Positions 1 through 7,216 of a DNA stretch of 64,000 nt are shown piece by piece. The stretch spans positions 62,001 to 126,000 of the forward strand of contig NZ_JAMYJR010000028.1 of the NCBI RefSeq assembly GCF_024137025.1, read 5' to 3'. Each line of letters begins with the position of its first letter. Position 1 is the stretch's first letter. The translations under genes and the position numbers were made by a program. The notes beneath the pieces are model-generated. The model did no database searches, had not been told where the DNA came from, and saw only the letters and a program-made list of their open reading frames with translations. Source of the stretch: Paractinoplanes aksuensis (GTDB taxonomy: Bacteria > Actinomycetota > Actinomycetes > Mycobacteriales > Micromonosporaceae).

Positions 1-645
1 TGCGCGAACCTGTTCGCCGAGAACGCCGTCGACATCATGCGCGAACAAAAGGCGATCAGCCCGCTCGTCGTCGGCACCCGCCTGCAACTGCACTGGCACG
101 AGCGCCCCGAATTCCGCTTCGCCGACGGCCCCGACCGCATGAAGGACCCGGTTTTCCGTACGAACATCGCGGCCCTCGGCGACCTCGGCTGGTTGTTCGA
201 ATTGCAGGTCTTCGCGCCCCAGATGCCTGACGCGGCCGCCCTCGTGGCCGAACACCCGGACGTGACCTTCGTGCTCGTGCACGCCGGAATGCTGACCGAC
301 CACACCGACCCGGCCGTCGTCGCGGAATGGCGAAATGGTCTGCGCGAACTGGCCGCTCTCCCCAACGTCGTCGTCAAACTGACCGGCCAGGGCACCTTCG
401 TCCACCGCGTCGACCCCACCCTGATCCGGCTCGTGGCCGACGAGATCCTCGACCAGTTCGGTTCGGCCCGCGCGATGTTCGGCACCAACCTGCCGGTCGA
501 AACACTGTGGACTGACGCGGCCGAGTTGACCGAAGCGTGGAAACAGGCGCTGCAGCATCGCGCCGACGACGAGCAAGCCGACGTCTTCTCCCGTACGGCC
601 CGCCGGGTCTACGGCCTGCAAACAGTGGAAAGGGCAGACCAATGA
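1..645 (+). CDS. Amidohydrolase family protein (3' part)
   Basis: The frame is open from the first base, so the gene starts upstream of the window; only about 214 C-terminal residues are visible. They look like the second half of a TIM-barrel metal-dependent hydrolase of the amidohydrolase-2/COG3618 type (lactonase-like). Segments such as FVLVHAGM, VVVKLTGQG and MFGTNLPVE resemble the strands of that family that carry metal ligands or the catalytic Asp. The FGTNLPVE segment has Asn-Leu where many members have FGSDWP, so the usual Asp is not evident there. The stop codon overlaps the start of the next gene (ATGA), so the two are probably translated together. The substrate cannot be deduced. 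Confidence 0.75.
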   Translation, partial: CANLFAENAVDIMREQKAISPLVVGTRLQLHWHERPEFRFADGPDRMKDPVFRTNIAALGDLGWLFELQVFAPQMPDAAALVAEHPDVTFVLVHAGMLTDHTDPAVVAEWRNGLRELAALPNVVVKLTGQGTFVHRVDPTLIRLVADEILDQFGSARAMFGTNLPVETLWTDAAELTEAWKQALQHRADDEQADVFSRTARRVYGLQTVERADQ

Positions 646-911
646 GCCACTTCGTTCTCACGTACGGCTACAACGACACCCCGGCGCGGGCCGAGCGCCG
701 CCCCGAGCACCTGGAACACCTGGCCAAGCTGCAGGCCGAGGGCTCCCTGCTACTGGCCGGCCCCCTGGCCGACCTCAGCGGCGGCATCATCGTCCTGGTG
801 GCCGACGACGCCGCGGCGGCCCAGGCCCTGGTCGACCAGGACCCGTACACCCGCCACGACGTGACCAAGAACCGCGAGCTGAAGGAATGGAAAATCACCG
901 TCGGCCTGTGA
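642..911 (+). CDS. YciI family protein
   Basis: This 89-residue protein starts at an ATG overlapping the stop of the amidohydrolase gene. It has the YciI (YCII-related, dimeric alpha/beta) layout: an N-terminal strand SHFVLTYGY, a helix with RPEHLEHLAKLQ, then GSLLLAGPLAD and a C-terminal DPYTRHDVTKNRELKEW segment. YciI proteins resemble muconolactone-isomerase-like ferredoxin folds, and the conserved His/Asp pair is thought to be catalytic. The function is unknown here; coupling to an amidohydrolase suggests a role in small-molecule catabolism (inference). Confidence 0.85.
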   Translation: MSHFVLTYGYNDTPARAERRPEHLEHLAKLQAEGSLLLAGPLADLSGGIIVLVADDAAAAQALVDQDPYTRHDVTKNRELKEWKITVGL

Positions 912-959
912 AGCGGCCGCGGGTGATGGCGCCGGCCCGGGACCACGCCATGGCCCCGC

Positions 960-1133
960 TCATCGGCGGACGGCGACGGCGTGGAACCGGTGTGGTGGGT
1001 CGTCGTAGCTGGTCAGGTGCCAGCCGGTGCCCGCTGTGGCGACGCGCAGGACCGGTTCGGCCCAGGGATTCGTCCGGCGCAGGGTACGGCCGTCCCGGGC
1101 GACCGGAGCGGCCCGCCTCCGGGGCTCGCGCCG
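960..1133 (-). pseudogene. C-terminal remnant of an unidentified gene
   Basis: On the minus strand a frame of 57 codons ends at a TGA at 960-962. Its last ~45 codons have strongly G/C-biased third positions, like real genes here, and a natural residue mix (TNPWAEPVLRVATAGTGW, then HLTSYDDPPHRFHAVAVRR). The frame is closed upstream by TGA and has no credible start. I do not recognise the family. It is best read as the tail of a deleted gene. Confidence 0.3.
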
Positions 1134-1440
1134 TCACCACCGCGGTCCACGAGTCGATCCGGGAATCCAGATCAAACGTCTTCGCCCTGCGAGCCTTCCC
1201 GAGCGACCCCGCCGGTTGCTACTGGATCACCGTTGACGGCGTGCCCGAGTCTCATCGGATGATGACGTTCTGCTGGCCTGACGGGTGGAACGTTCCTGGC
1301 GACGCCACGGTTGAGCCGCAACCGAGTGTTCCCCCGACCTCGGTTTTCCGACGCCCGGCTCAGGTTTGCTCCCGTCGGCCGGCGCGCTGCCGGTCGACGG
1401 CGGCGCCGTGCTGACTCGGCGTGGGTCGTAGAGTGCCGTC
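1134..1440. other. Intergenic stretch without a clear gene
   Basis: I find no ORF here with a convincing start and coding bias on either strand. The only recognisable element is a TAGAGT hexamer (1429-1434), placed as a -10 for the next gene. The rest may be decayed sequence continuing from the remnant at 960-1133. Confidence 0.4.
1429..1434 (+). promoter_or_regulatory. Putative -10 of a leaderless transcript
   Basis: TAGAGT fits the actinobacterial -10 consensus TANNNT and ends 6 nt before the GTG start of the DUF4326 gene, where I see no Shine-Dalgarno sequence. This spacing is typical of leaderless mRNAs. The call is inference from sequence alone. Confidence 0.35.
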
Positions 1441-1752
1441 GTGAGTTCGGATCCCAGCACACGCTCGGCCCGGGTCCGGGTGTCCGGCGATCTCTATCAT
1501 CCGGTGATCCCGTCGGACGCGGTTTACGTGGGTCGGCAGGGCTTCGGGCTGCGGCGATCGCCGTGGGCCAACCCCTACAGCGCCCGTTTGCACGGCCGGG
1601 CCGAAGCGTTGCTCCTCTACCGTCAGTGGCTGGATGAGCAACCTGAGCTGGTCGAGCGGGCACGTCAGGAGTTGCCGGGACGTGTGCTGGCGTGCTGGTG
1701 CCCGTTGACGGTGGACTGCCATGCCGACGTGCTGCTGGAGGTCATCGGCTGA
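1441..1752 (+). CDS. DUF4326 domain-containing protein
   Basis: The product is 103 residues from a GTG start. It carries the DUF4326 hallmarks in order: YVGRQGFGLRRSPWANP near residue 29, a central A..LYRQWL helix, and GRVLACWCPLTVDCHADVL at the C-terminus with the paired Cys-Trp-Cys and Cys-His. The family is small, occurs in phages and bacteria, and has no firm biochemical role; the Cys/His cluster could bind metal. The 3' end overlaps the convergent gene at 1742-2611 by 11 bp. The start is supported by a TANNNT hexamer 6 nt upstream (leaderless). Confidence 0.85.
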   Translation: MSSDPSTRSARVRVSGDLYHPVIPSDAVYVGRQGFGLRRSPWANPYSARLHGRAEALLLYRQWLDEQPELVERARQELPGRVLACWCPLTVDCHADVLLEVIG

Positions 1753-2611
1753 GTCGTAGCCGGTGCCGGCCGGTGGGCCGTCGCGGTGCGTAGACTCCGC
1801 CGATGCTGAATGCCTGCGGCCGGGCGGCCTGGTTGCCGACGTAGAACGCGACGTCGCGGTCGGCGCCGCACAACTGGTCCAGGAACTTGGTGCGTAGTTG
1901 ATCGGCGGCCTCGGCGTCGGTCAGCCCGCCGAGACGGCGTTGGAGGGCGACGAACTCCCAGTCGAGCAGGCTCTGCCGGTGTCCGCGGCAACGGCGATCG
2001 GCACACCGGTAGCGGTAGGCGCCGGTGAAGCGTGGGGCTTGCAGCGGGGCGCGGTCATGGTCGTCCAGGATGTCGAGCTGACTGAGGTAACCGTTGATTT
2101 TGGCTTGCTGTTCGGGTGTCCATCCGCGGTGCCGGGTGATGCTCAGGCTGCTGACGTCGTGGACGCGGATCAGAGCGATCGATCGGGCGCTGGATGCGGC
2201 GCGTGCGTGCTCGACGAGTTGGCACATCGAGTCCTCGACGTACGGGTCGAGGTAGTCACGCCGGGCGTTGCCCGTGTTGAGATGGTGCTCGGGCCGGACG
2301 CTGCCGACGACGGGCCGCCAGCTCTCCTGGCGTTGGTCCTGGACTGCAGGGAGCGCGTCGACGGTGACGATGTCGTACTTGCGGAACTTGTTGTCGTCGT
2401 CGAGGTCACGAAAATGGATCGGGTACAGGCGGATCCAGCTGCGCCGGCCCGGGTCCACGCTCAGCGCACCCACGCAAACGGTCTCGCCGTGCCTCGCCGA
2501 GGGGTTCGGCGCTGCCTTGACGGTGATCAACAGTCGCAGCGTCACGGTCGTACCGGTTCTGGGCTCAGGGCTGCGCTGGTCGTCGGGCCCCCAGAAAGAC
2601 AGTTGGGTCAC
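1742..2611 (-). CDS. Conserved protein of unknown function with a C-x4-C motif
   Basis: The product is 289 residues from a GTG start with an AGGTGG ribosome site 4 nt upstream. The sequence looks well conserved: VKAAPNPSARHGETVCVGAL near residue 31, WIRLYPIHFRDLDDDNKFRKYD, DQRQESWRP, then a late YRCADRRCRGHRQSLLDWEF segment whose CADRRC could bind a metal, and a DRDVAFYVGNQA tail. I recall similar unnamed proteins across actinobacteria and proteobacteria but cannot assign a function. No signal peptide or membrane segment is seen, so it is cytoplasmic. A short dyad (TTAC-GCA-GTAA, 2635-2645) lies just upstream. Convergence with DUF4326 may be chance or a functional pairing. Confidence 0.75.
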   Translation of the reverse strand: MTQLSFWGPDDQRSPEPRTGTTVTLRLLITVKAAPNPSARHGETVCVGALSVDPGRRSWIRLYPIHFRDLDDDNKFRKYDIVTVDALPAVQDQRQESWRPVVGSVRPEHHLNTGNARRDYLDPYVEDSMCQLVEHARAASSARSIALIRVHDVSSLSITRHRGWTPEQQAKINGYLSQLDILDDHDRAPLQAPRFTGAYRYRCADRRCRGHRQSLLDWEFVALQRRLGGLTDAEAADQLRTKFLDQLCGADRDVAFYVGNQAARPQAFSIGGVYAPRRPTGRHRLRLSR

Positions 2612-2696
2612 GGCACCACCTGTGCGAAGAGTGTTTACGCAGTAACTCCTAGCTACAGTGATGCTGACAGATGTCTTTCATGAACGCGAGACAGTC

Positions 2697-3983
2697 CTAC
2701 CGCGACGAGGCGGGGATCAGATCGGTGCCGGGGTCGCAGGTCAGGATGGCGCGGCGGACGGCGGCGACTCGGGCTGCGGCCGTGCGTTCGTCGAGTTGGT
2801 GCAGTCGCTGCAGCAGGAGCTGGGCGTCGCGGTGCTCGGGCTTCGTGCCGAGCAGCCAGGCCGACGCGGCCTCGACCACCGCGGGGTCGGTGCCCGGCTT
2901 CTCGTCGGGGCAGACGAACGGGCGTACGCCCAGGTTGTCGGTCATGAGGGTTTCGAGGCGGTCGCGGTAGAGGGCGTGCCCGTCGTCGCCGATGGCCAGG
3001 GGGATGAGCAGGACGTCGGTGGACTGCTGGCCGTGGATGCTCTCGTAGTCGAAGTGTTCGATCGCCCTCGTCGGGGCGTTCGGCAGGCGGGCGAAGCGGG
3101 CCAGCGCCGCGCGGGCCTGGGGTGTCACCTCGTCCAGCAGTCCACTGTGCATGCGGGCCACGCAGATCTGGGGCGTGTCCGTCGTGCAGACCAGTTCGCG
3201 GGCGACCGGGTCGATCGGCTCGTGGCGGAAAGCCGAGCCGCCCTGCATCACCAGGATCGCGGCGGTGGTTCCGGCCACTGCGGGCAGCAGAGCGCGCCAC
3301 CGGAAGGCGGCGAACAGCAGCGCGCCCGTGACCGCGAGGCCGGCCAGATGGAGCAGTTGGGCCGAACTCAGGCGTACGGGGATGGTCACGAAGTCGCTCG
3401 GGCCGCCCAGACCGTAGGCGGGGAAGAGCAGTGTGCTCAGCCACTCCCGGCGCCCGGTGATCTCGCGGGCGGCCAGCGGCGACGCGATGGAGGCGATCGC
3501 GAGCAGCGGGGCGGTCACCAGGTACGGCAGCAACCGGCCCACGGCCAGGCCGAACCAGACGGCCGCGACCATCGCCGCCACGCCGACCGCCACCACGCCG
3601 GCCACGGCGCCGAGCGGCAGGTACTCCACGGTGCCGGCCAGCCGGGCGGCGGCCGCGAGGGTGGCGCCGGCGTACGCGACGGCCATGGCCAGGCCGTACA
3701 CCAGCAGGATCGGAACCGCCCGCAGCAGGGGAGGGCGAGCCACGCCGGCGAACATCTCGGTGACCCGGGAGCGGTGCTCGCGGCGGCCCTGCGCGGCCCC
3801 GGCGGCCAGGGCGAGACCGAGGAAGAACGAGAGGTACCACCGCTGGTCCATCGCCAGCAGCATGTAGCCGGAGGTCCACCGGAAGGGCGCGTAATACAGC
3901 AGCCCGGCTCCGAGGGCCAGCAACGCCAGGGCCGTCCACAGCGCGGGGGTCCGGCGCAGCTCGATGAGGAAGATTCGGCTCAC
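2697..3983 (-). CDS. Polytopic membrane protein, ABC-2 permease-like
   Basis: This 428-residue protein starts at GTG. Residues ~10-235 hold about six hydrophobic helices (for example TALALLALGAGLLYY, LSFFLGLALAAGAAQG, GALLFAAF). A ~180-residue polar tail follows, with four cysteines (LVCTTDTPQIC, FVCPDE, LTCDPG) that could form disulfides outside the cell. The start, a short cytoplasmic stretch (MSRIFLIELRRTPALW) followed by the first helix, resembles ABC-2 permeases, but no ATPase gene lies beside it. The function is unknown; it could be an orphan permease or a sensor-like membrane protein. Confidence 0.65.
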   Translation of the reverse strand: MSRIFLIELRRTPALWTALALLALGAGLLYYAPFRWTSGYMLLAMDQRWYLSFFLGLALAAGAAQGRREHRSRVTEMFAGVARPPLLRAVPILLVYGLAMAVAYAGATLAAAARLAGTVEYLPLGAVAGVVAVGVAAMVAAVWFGLAVGRLLPYLVTAPLLAIASIASPLAAREITGRREWLSTLLFPAYGLGGPSDFVTIPVRLSSAQLLHLAGLAVTGALLFAAFRWRALLPAVAGTTAAILVMQGGSAFRHEPIDPVARELVCTTDTPQICVARMHSGLLDEVTPQARAALARFARLPNAPTRAIEHFDYESIHGQQSTDVLLIPLAIGDDGHALYRDRLETLMTDNLGVRPFVCPDEKPGTDPAVVEAASAWLLGTKPEHRDAQLLLQRLHQLDERTAAARVAAVRRAILTCDPGTDLIPASSR

Positions 3984-4203
3984 GTCGGTTAAGACGCTTC
4001 CCGGCGGCTCGCGGATCTCAGATGGCGGTGGCCTGCGTCACATTCGGCCGCAGCCCTCTGGCCGCCAGGCGGATGATTGCCCGGCGGCCCGAGGGTTGTG
4101 TAAGACACCAGTCAGCTCGGTGGTTCATGCGCCTCGTGCTGTCCTGACCGGGTCCGGCGTTGCCGGTGCTCGGCCTGGGACGTCTCGCGCATCCAGGTCA
4201 GAT

Positions 4204-4794
4204 CTAGCGGTTGTGCGGGCCACCGCGGTGGTTGTCGCCGCCGCCGCGGCGGTCGTTGCCACCCCGGCGGTCGTGGTCGTGACCGTTGCGGCCGTCCCGA
4301 CCGCGGTGGTCGAAGCCGCCGTGGCGACGGTCCCGGTCCCGCATCCAGTCGTTACGGTGCGAGCCCGGACGGAAGTGCCGGAACTGGCCCGGGCGGACCT
4401 GCCGGAACTGACCGGCCCAGACGGGACGGAACTGGGTCGGGAAGCCCCGCACGACCTGGAACGGCCGGCCGAAGCCGAACGGACCCCAGTTGTCGTAGTC
4501 AGCGACCTCGAGGGCCCAGGCGCCCCGGCGCGGTCCGACGGGCACGATGTTGCAGTCGAAGTCGTCCCAGGCGCCGCTACGCTCGCCGTAGACGCCGGCC
4601 AGCTGGCAGTCACGCAGCGACCGGTAGAAGCCGACGATCTGGCTCTCGCCCCGCCACACGTTGTGGCTGACCGTGGTCTTGCTCTCCGGGGCCACAGGAG
4701 CAGCCGGCGCGGCCTGAGCCGGACCCATGCCGACGGTCATGGCGGTGAGAACGCCGAACCCGCCCAGGGTCAGGGCGCGGGTGAGCTTGTTCAT
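4204..4794 (-). CDS. Secreted Arg/Gly/His-rich protein
   Basis: The ATG at 4794 is chosen because AGGGGA lies 6 nt upstream; an in-frame ATG 15 nt earlier has no such site. The product is 196 residues. It begins with a clear Sec signal peptide (MNKLTRALTLGG, then a hydrophobic core ending GPAQA-AP). The central part has two cysteines (LRDCQLAG, FDCNIV) and aromatic-rich segments. The last ~70 residues are low complexity, repeating RRGG, NDRRGG and GHDHD, with strong positive charge and many His. It is exported; the basic tail might bind wall polymers, nucleic acid or metal (inference). I know of no named family. Confidence 0.65.
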   Translation of the reverse strand: MNKLTRALTLGGFGVLTAMTVGMGPAQAAPAAPVAPESKTTVSHNVWRGESQIVGFYRSLRDCQLAGVYGERSGAWDDFDCNIVPVGPRRGAWALEVADYDNWGPFGFGRPFQVVRGFPTQFRPVWAGQFRQVRPGQFRHFRPGSHRNDWMRDRDRRHGGFDHRGRDGRNGHDHDRRGGNDRRGGGDNHRGGPHNR

Positions 4795-5024
4795 GTTGAT
4801 TCCCCTCATATCCGTGCTTTGCGTGCCTTGCCCCCTGAAAACGGCGGTTTACCGACGCGGGAAGTGGATCTCGCGGCCACCTCGTGAAGCAGAACGGCCC
4901 GCCCCCGACAACCGAACGGTTGACTCGATTCGCGGTGCTTCGCCCCCGCCCCCGCACCGGGCGGCCGAGCGCGCGTTCGTTCCGTACGATGTCGGCCGAA
5001 GCACCGGCGGAAGGGCCGAGATCT

Positions 5025-5525
5025 GTGGCTGATGATCATCCGGATGTACGAGAAAGCCCAGCTCGCGGGATGGTTCGCCGCGCTGCGCCGCGTGTCGTCG
5101 TCGTGCTCGTGCTGAGCGCCGGGAGCGCCCTCTGGTCAGCCCTGTCGACGGGTGTGGTGGCTCATGCCGTGCGGTCGTCCGGTTTCGTCGTGATCGTCGC
5201 GGCCTTCGCGTCCAAGGACTGGTGGCGCTATGTGAAGCTCGGGAAACCGGCATCGTGGCGGATCGACCACGGGGGCGACACCGCGTTGTTCGTCATCGAC
5301 CCCGGGCCGGAACGCTGGCAGGTGATCGCGCATCTGAGGGAGCACGGTGGCTTGAGTTACGGCGAGGCCTCCGAACGGGCCGACGATCCCTCTCGGCCGG
5401 TATGGGACGACCTGACCCGCGAAAGCGCCGACCGGATCGGCGCCGTCCTGGCCGGCGCCGGCGCGAGCGTACGGGTGGGGCCGAGGCGGAGCCCGTCCTG
5501 GTCCCGCGACGTGACCGGCCGATGA
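5025..5525 (+). CDS. Small membrane protein with an L7/L12-like C-terminal segment
   Basis: I place the start at GTG 5025 because GGAAGGG lies 9 nt upstream and TACGAT (4986-4991) fits a -10; an ATG at 4989 would fall inside that promoter. The product is 166 residues. Two hydrophobic stretches (VVVVLVLSAGSALW, FVVIVAAFASK) are followed by a cytosolic domain: WQVIAHLREHGGLSYGEASERADD through GAVLAGAGASVRV. That pattern resembles the C-terminal alpha/beta domain of ribosomal protein L7/L12, a similarity found in other small actinobacterial membrane proteins. The function is unknown. It lies 11 bp from the SUKH gene and may be co-transcribed with it. Confidence 0.55.
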   Translation: MADDHPDVRESPARGMVRRAAPRVVVVLVLSAGSALWSALSTGVVAHAVRSSGFVVIVAAFASKDWWRYVKLGKPASWRIDHGGDTALFVIDPGPERWQVIAHLREHGGLSYGEASERADDPSRPVWDDLTRESADRIGAVLAGAGASVRVGPRRSPSWSRDVTGR

Positions 5526-5536
5526 GGGAGTGAGCC

Positions 5537-5965
5537 GTGGTGAACTGGGTGGACGAGGCGATCGACGACCCGCGGCCGGCGTCGGACGAGGCGGTGCGAC
5601 AGGCCGAGGACGAACTGGAGGTCAAGCTGCCGGCGGAGTTCGTGGCGGTGGCCCGCATTCATCAGGGCGCCGCACCGGTTCCGGCCGGGGTCGATCTGCC
5701 CAACGGCTTCGGCACCGCGGTCGACCACCTGCTGCACTTCGAGGACTCGCCGTTCACCAGCAACATCGTCGCCGCCATATTTCCCCTGCTGGACGTGCTG
5801 GACGAGGGCATCATCCCGTTCGCCGCCGACGTGGGCGGCGACTTCTTCTGCTTCGACTACCGCGCGAGCAACGACGACCCGTCGGTCGTCTTCTGGAGCG
5901 TCGACTGGGGAGTGGTGCCGCTGGCGCCGGACTTCGCCGCCTTCCTGGCCATGCTGCGTCCCTAG
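5537..5965 (+). CDS. SMI1/KNR4 (SUKH) family protein
   Basis: The product is 142 residues from GTG. It has SUKH-fold features: an N-terminal acidic helix (ASDEAVRQAEDELEVKLPAEFVAVARIHQG), a middle segment with FLLDVLDEGIIPFAADVGGDFFCFDYR-type strands, and a final WSVDWGVVPLAPDFAAFLAML helix. SUKH proteins often act as immunity proteins to polymorphic toxins but also occur as orphans. No toxin gene is visible nearby, so immunity is only a family-level possibility. The stop codon overlaps the end of a minus-strand remnant. Confidence 0.85.
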   Translation: MVNWVDEAIDDPRPASDEAVRQAEDELEVKLPAEFVAVARIHQGAAPVPAGVDLPNGFGTAVDHLLHFEDSPFTSNIVAAIFPLLDVLDEGIIPFAADVGGDFFCFDYRASNDDPSVVFWSVDWGVVPLAPDFAAFLAMLRP

Positions 5966-6135
5966 GACCGGTTCTCGCGGCGGATGACCAGCCGCAACCC
6001 CGACCAGATCTCGTCGATCGCGCACACCTTGTTGTCGACCAACCCGGTCGGCAGCGCGATCTCGCGGACGACGTCCTCGGTGACATCCGTGGGCACCTTC
6101 GACGCCCGCTTCGGCCAGGCCACCCAGAACCGGCC
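5962..6135 (-). pseudogene. C-terminal remnant of a DUF3052-like protein
   Basis: On the minus strand, a frame bounded upstream by TGA (6136-6138) reads FWVAWPKRASKVPTDVTED and then VVREIALPTGLVDNKVCAID, IWSGLRLVIRRENRS, stop. From memory this matches the C-terminal half of DUF3052-like proteins (WVAWPK...PTGLVDxKVCAxDxxWSGL), which are about 140 residues long. Only ~54 residues remain and the upstream half is absent. It is a truncated gene, or conceivably a very short ORF starting at an internal GTG. Confidence 0.55.
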
Positions 6136-6203
6136 TCAGGCAGGACGTAGTAAACCAGCATGTATTCGTCTTGCTGCGCGAGATTTGCCGGCCGCCCGTT
6201 CGG

Positions 6204-7154
6204 CTACTTCGTTGCGGCGGCGAGTCGTGCCGCGAGGGTTCGGATGTGGGTCACCAGTTCGGGTGGCTCGTGGACCTCGAAGTCGAAGCCCATGGTCGTC
6301 ACGTGGATGGCCAGTTCGTCGAGTGAGTTGGACCCGGTTCGCAGGGTGCAGGTGTGGTCGTCGATCGGCTCCAGGGTGCCGGTGGTGGGCGAGATCCGTT
6401 CGGCCGCGGTTTCGGCGTCGACGTGCATGGTGAACCGCGCCTGGTAGCGGTAGGCCGAGGTGGAGATCGACCGCGAGGTGTAGCCGCTGAGGTCGGGTTC
6501 GGGTGGGGTGCGCGGGGTGAAGCGGGGCCCGGTGGGCGTACGCGGTTCGAGGCGGTCCACCCGGTAGGTGCGCCAGTCCTGACGGTCGACGTCCCAGCCG
6601 ACCAGGTACCAGCGCCGGCCGGCATGGACCAGTCGGTGCGGCTCGGTCGTACGGGTGACTTTGGTTCCCTCGTGGGTGCGGTAGTCGAAGCGGAGCCGGT
6701 GCGAGTCGCGGCAGGCGACGGCGATGGCGGTGAGGGTGTTCGGGTCGGCGGTGGGACCGCTGTGGGCCACCGGCACCGTCACCGATTGCAGGGCGTTGAT
6801 CCGGTGGCGCAGCCGGGACGGCAGGATCTGCTCGAGTTTGGCCAGGGCCCGCACGGAGGTCTCCTCGATGCCGGTGATCGAGCCGCCGGTCGCCGTGCGC
6901 AGGCCCATCGCGATCGCGACGGCTTCGTCGTCGTCCAGCAGCAGGGGCGGGACGTCGGCGCCGGCGCTGAGCCGATAGCCGGCGGTGCCCGCACTGGCCA
7001 GCACCGGGTAGCCGAGCGCGCGCAGCCGCTCGATGTCGCGGCGCACGGTCCGCGGCGTGATCTCCAGACGCTCGGCCAGTTCCGCACCGGACCAGTCCCG
7101 GCGGGTCTGCAGGAGCGAGAGCAGTCGCAGTAGTCGGGCCGGTGTTTCCCACAT
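6204..7154 (-). CDS. WYL-domain transcriptional regulator with DeoR-type HTH
   Basis: This 316-residue regulator has an N-terminal winged HTH (RLLRLLSLLQTRRDWSGAELAERL, then TVRRDIERLRALGYPV), a linker, and a WYL domain around residues 140-225 (LRFDYRTHEG, the signature RRWYLVGWD, DWRTYRVDRL). A C-terminal WCX-like region completes it. WYL regulators bind nucleic-acid or nucleotide ligands and may activate or repress. The gene is divergent from the epoxide hydrolase, and a 19-bp perfect dyad lies between the two starts, so it most likely controls its neighbour and itself (inference). Confidence 0.9.
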   Translation of the reverse strand: MWETPARLLRLLSLLQTRRDWSGAELAERLEITPRTVRRDIERLRALGYPVLASAGTAGYRLSAGADVPPLLLDDDEAVAIAMGLRTATGGSITGIEETSVRALAKLEQILPSRLRHRINALQSVTVPVAHSGPTADPNTLTAIAVACRDSHRLRFDYRTHEGTKVTRTTEPHRLVHAGRRWYLVGWDVDRQDWRTYRVDRLEPRTPTGPRFTPRTPPEPDLSGYTSRSISTSAYRYQARFTMHVDAETAAERISPTTGTLEPIDDHTCTLRTGSNSLDELAIHVTTMGFDFEVHEPPELVTHIRTLAARLAAATK

Positions 7155-7175
7155 ACCTGAAGTCTGACATCCGGT

Positions 7176-7194
7176 TAGGACGATTTTCGTCCTA
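7176..7194. promoter_or_regulatory. Perfect inverted repeat, probable WYL-regulator operator
   Basis: TAGGACGA-TTT-TCGTCCTA is a perfect 8+3+8 dyad in the 62-bp gap between the divergent WYL and epoxide hydrolase genes. It overlaps the position expected for the -35 of the hydrolase promoter. It is the best operator candidate for the adjacent regulator. Confidence 0.6.
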
Positions 7195-7203
7195 GGCGGC
7201 TTC

Positions 7204-7209
7204 TAGCGT
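7204..7209 (+). promoter_or_regulatory. Putative -10 of a leaderless epoxide hydrolase mRNA
   Basis: TAGCGT fits TANNNT and ends 7 nt before the ATG at 7217. The only purine-rich sequence (GAAGG) is 1 nt from the ATG, too close for a Shine-Dalgarno site. The transcript may therefore begin at the start codon. Confidence 0.35.
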
Positions 7210-7216
7210 TGAAGGC

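Noticed and set aside
2697..3983. Complete ABC exporter
   Set aside because: The membrane protein is ABC-2-like, but no ATPase gene adjoins it.
5537..5965. SUKH gene as part of a toxin-immunity locus
   Set aside because: No toxin, secretion marker or further immunity gene lies nearby.
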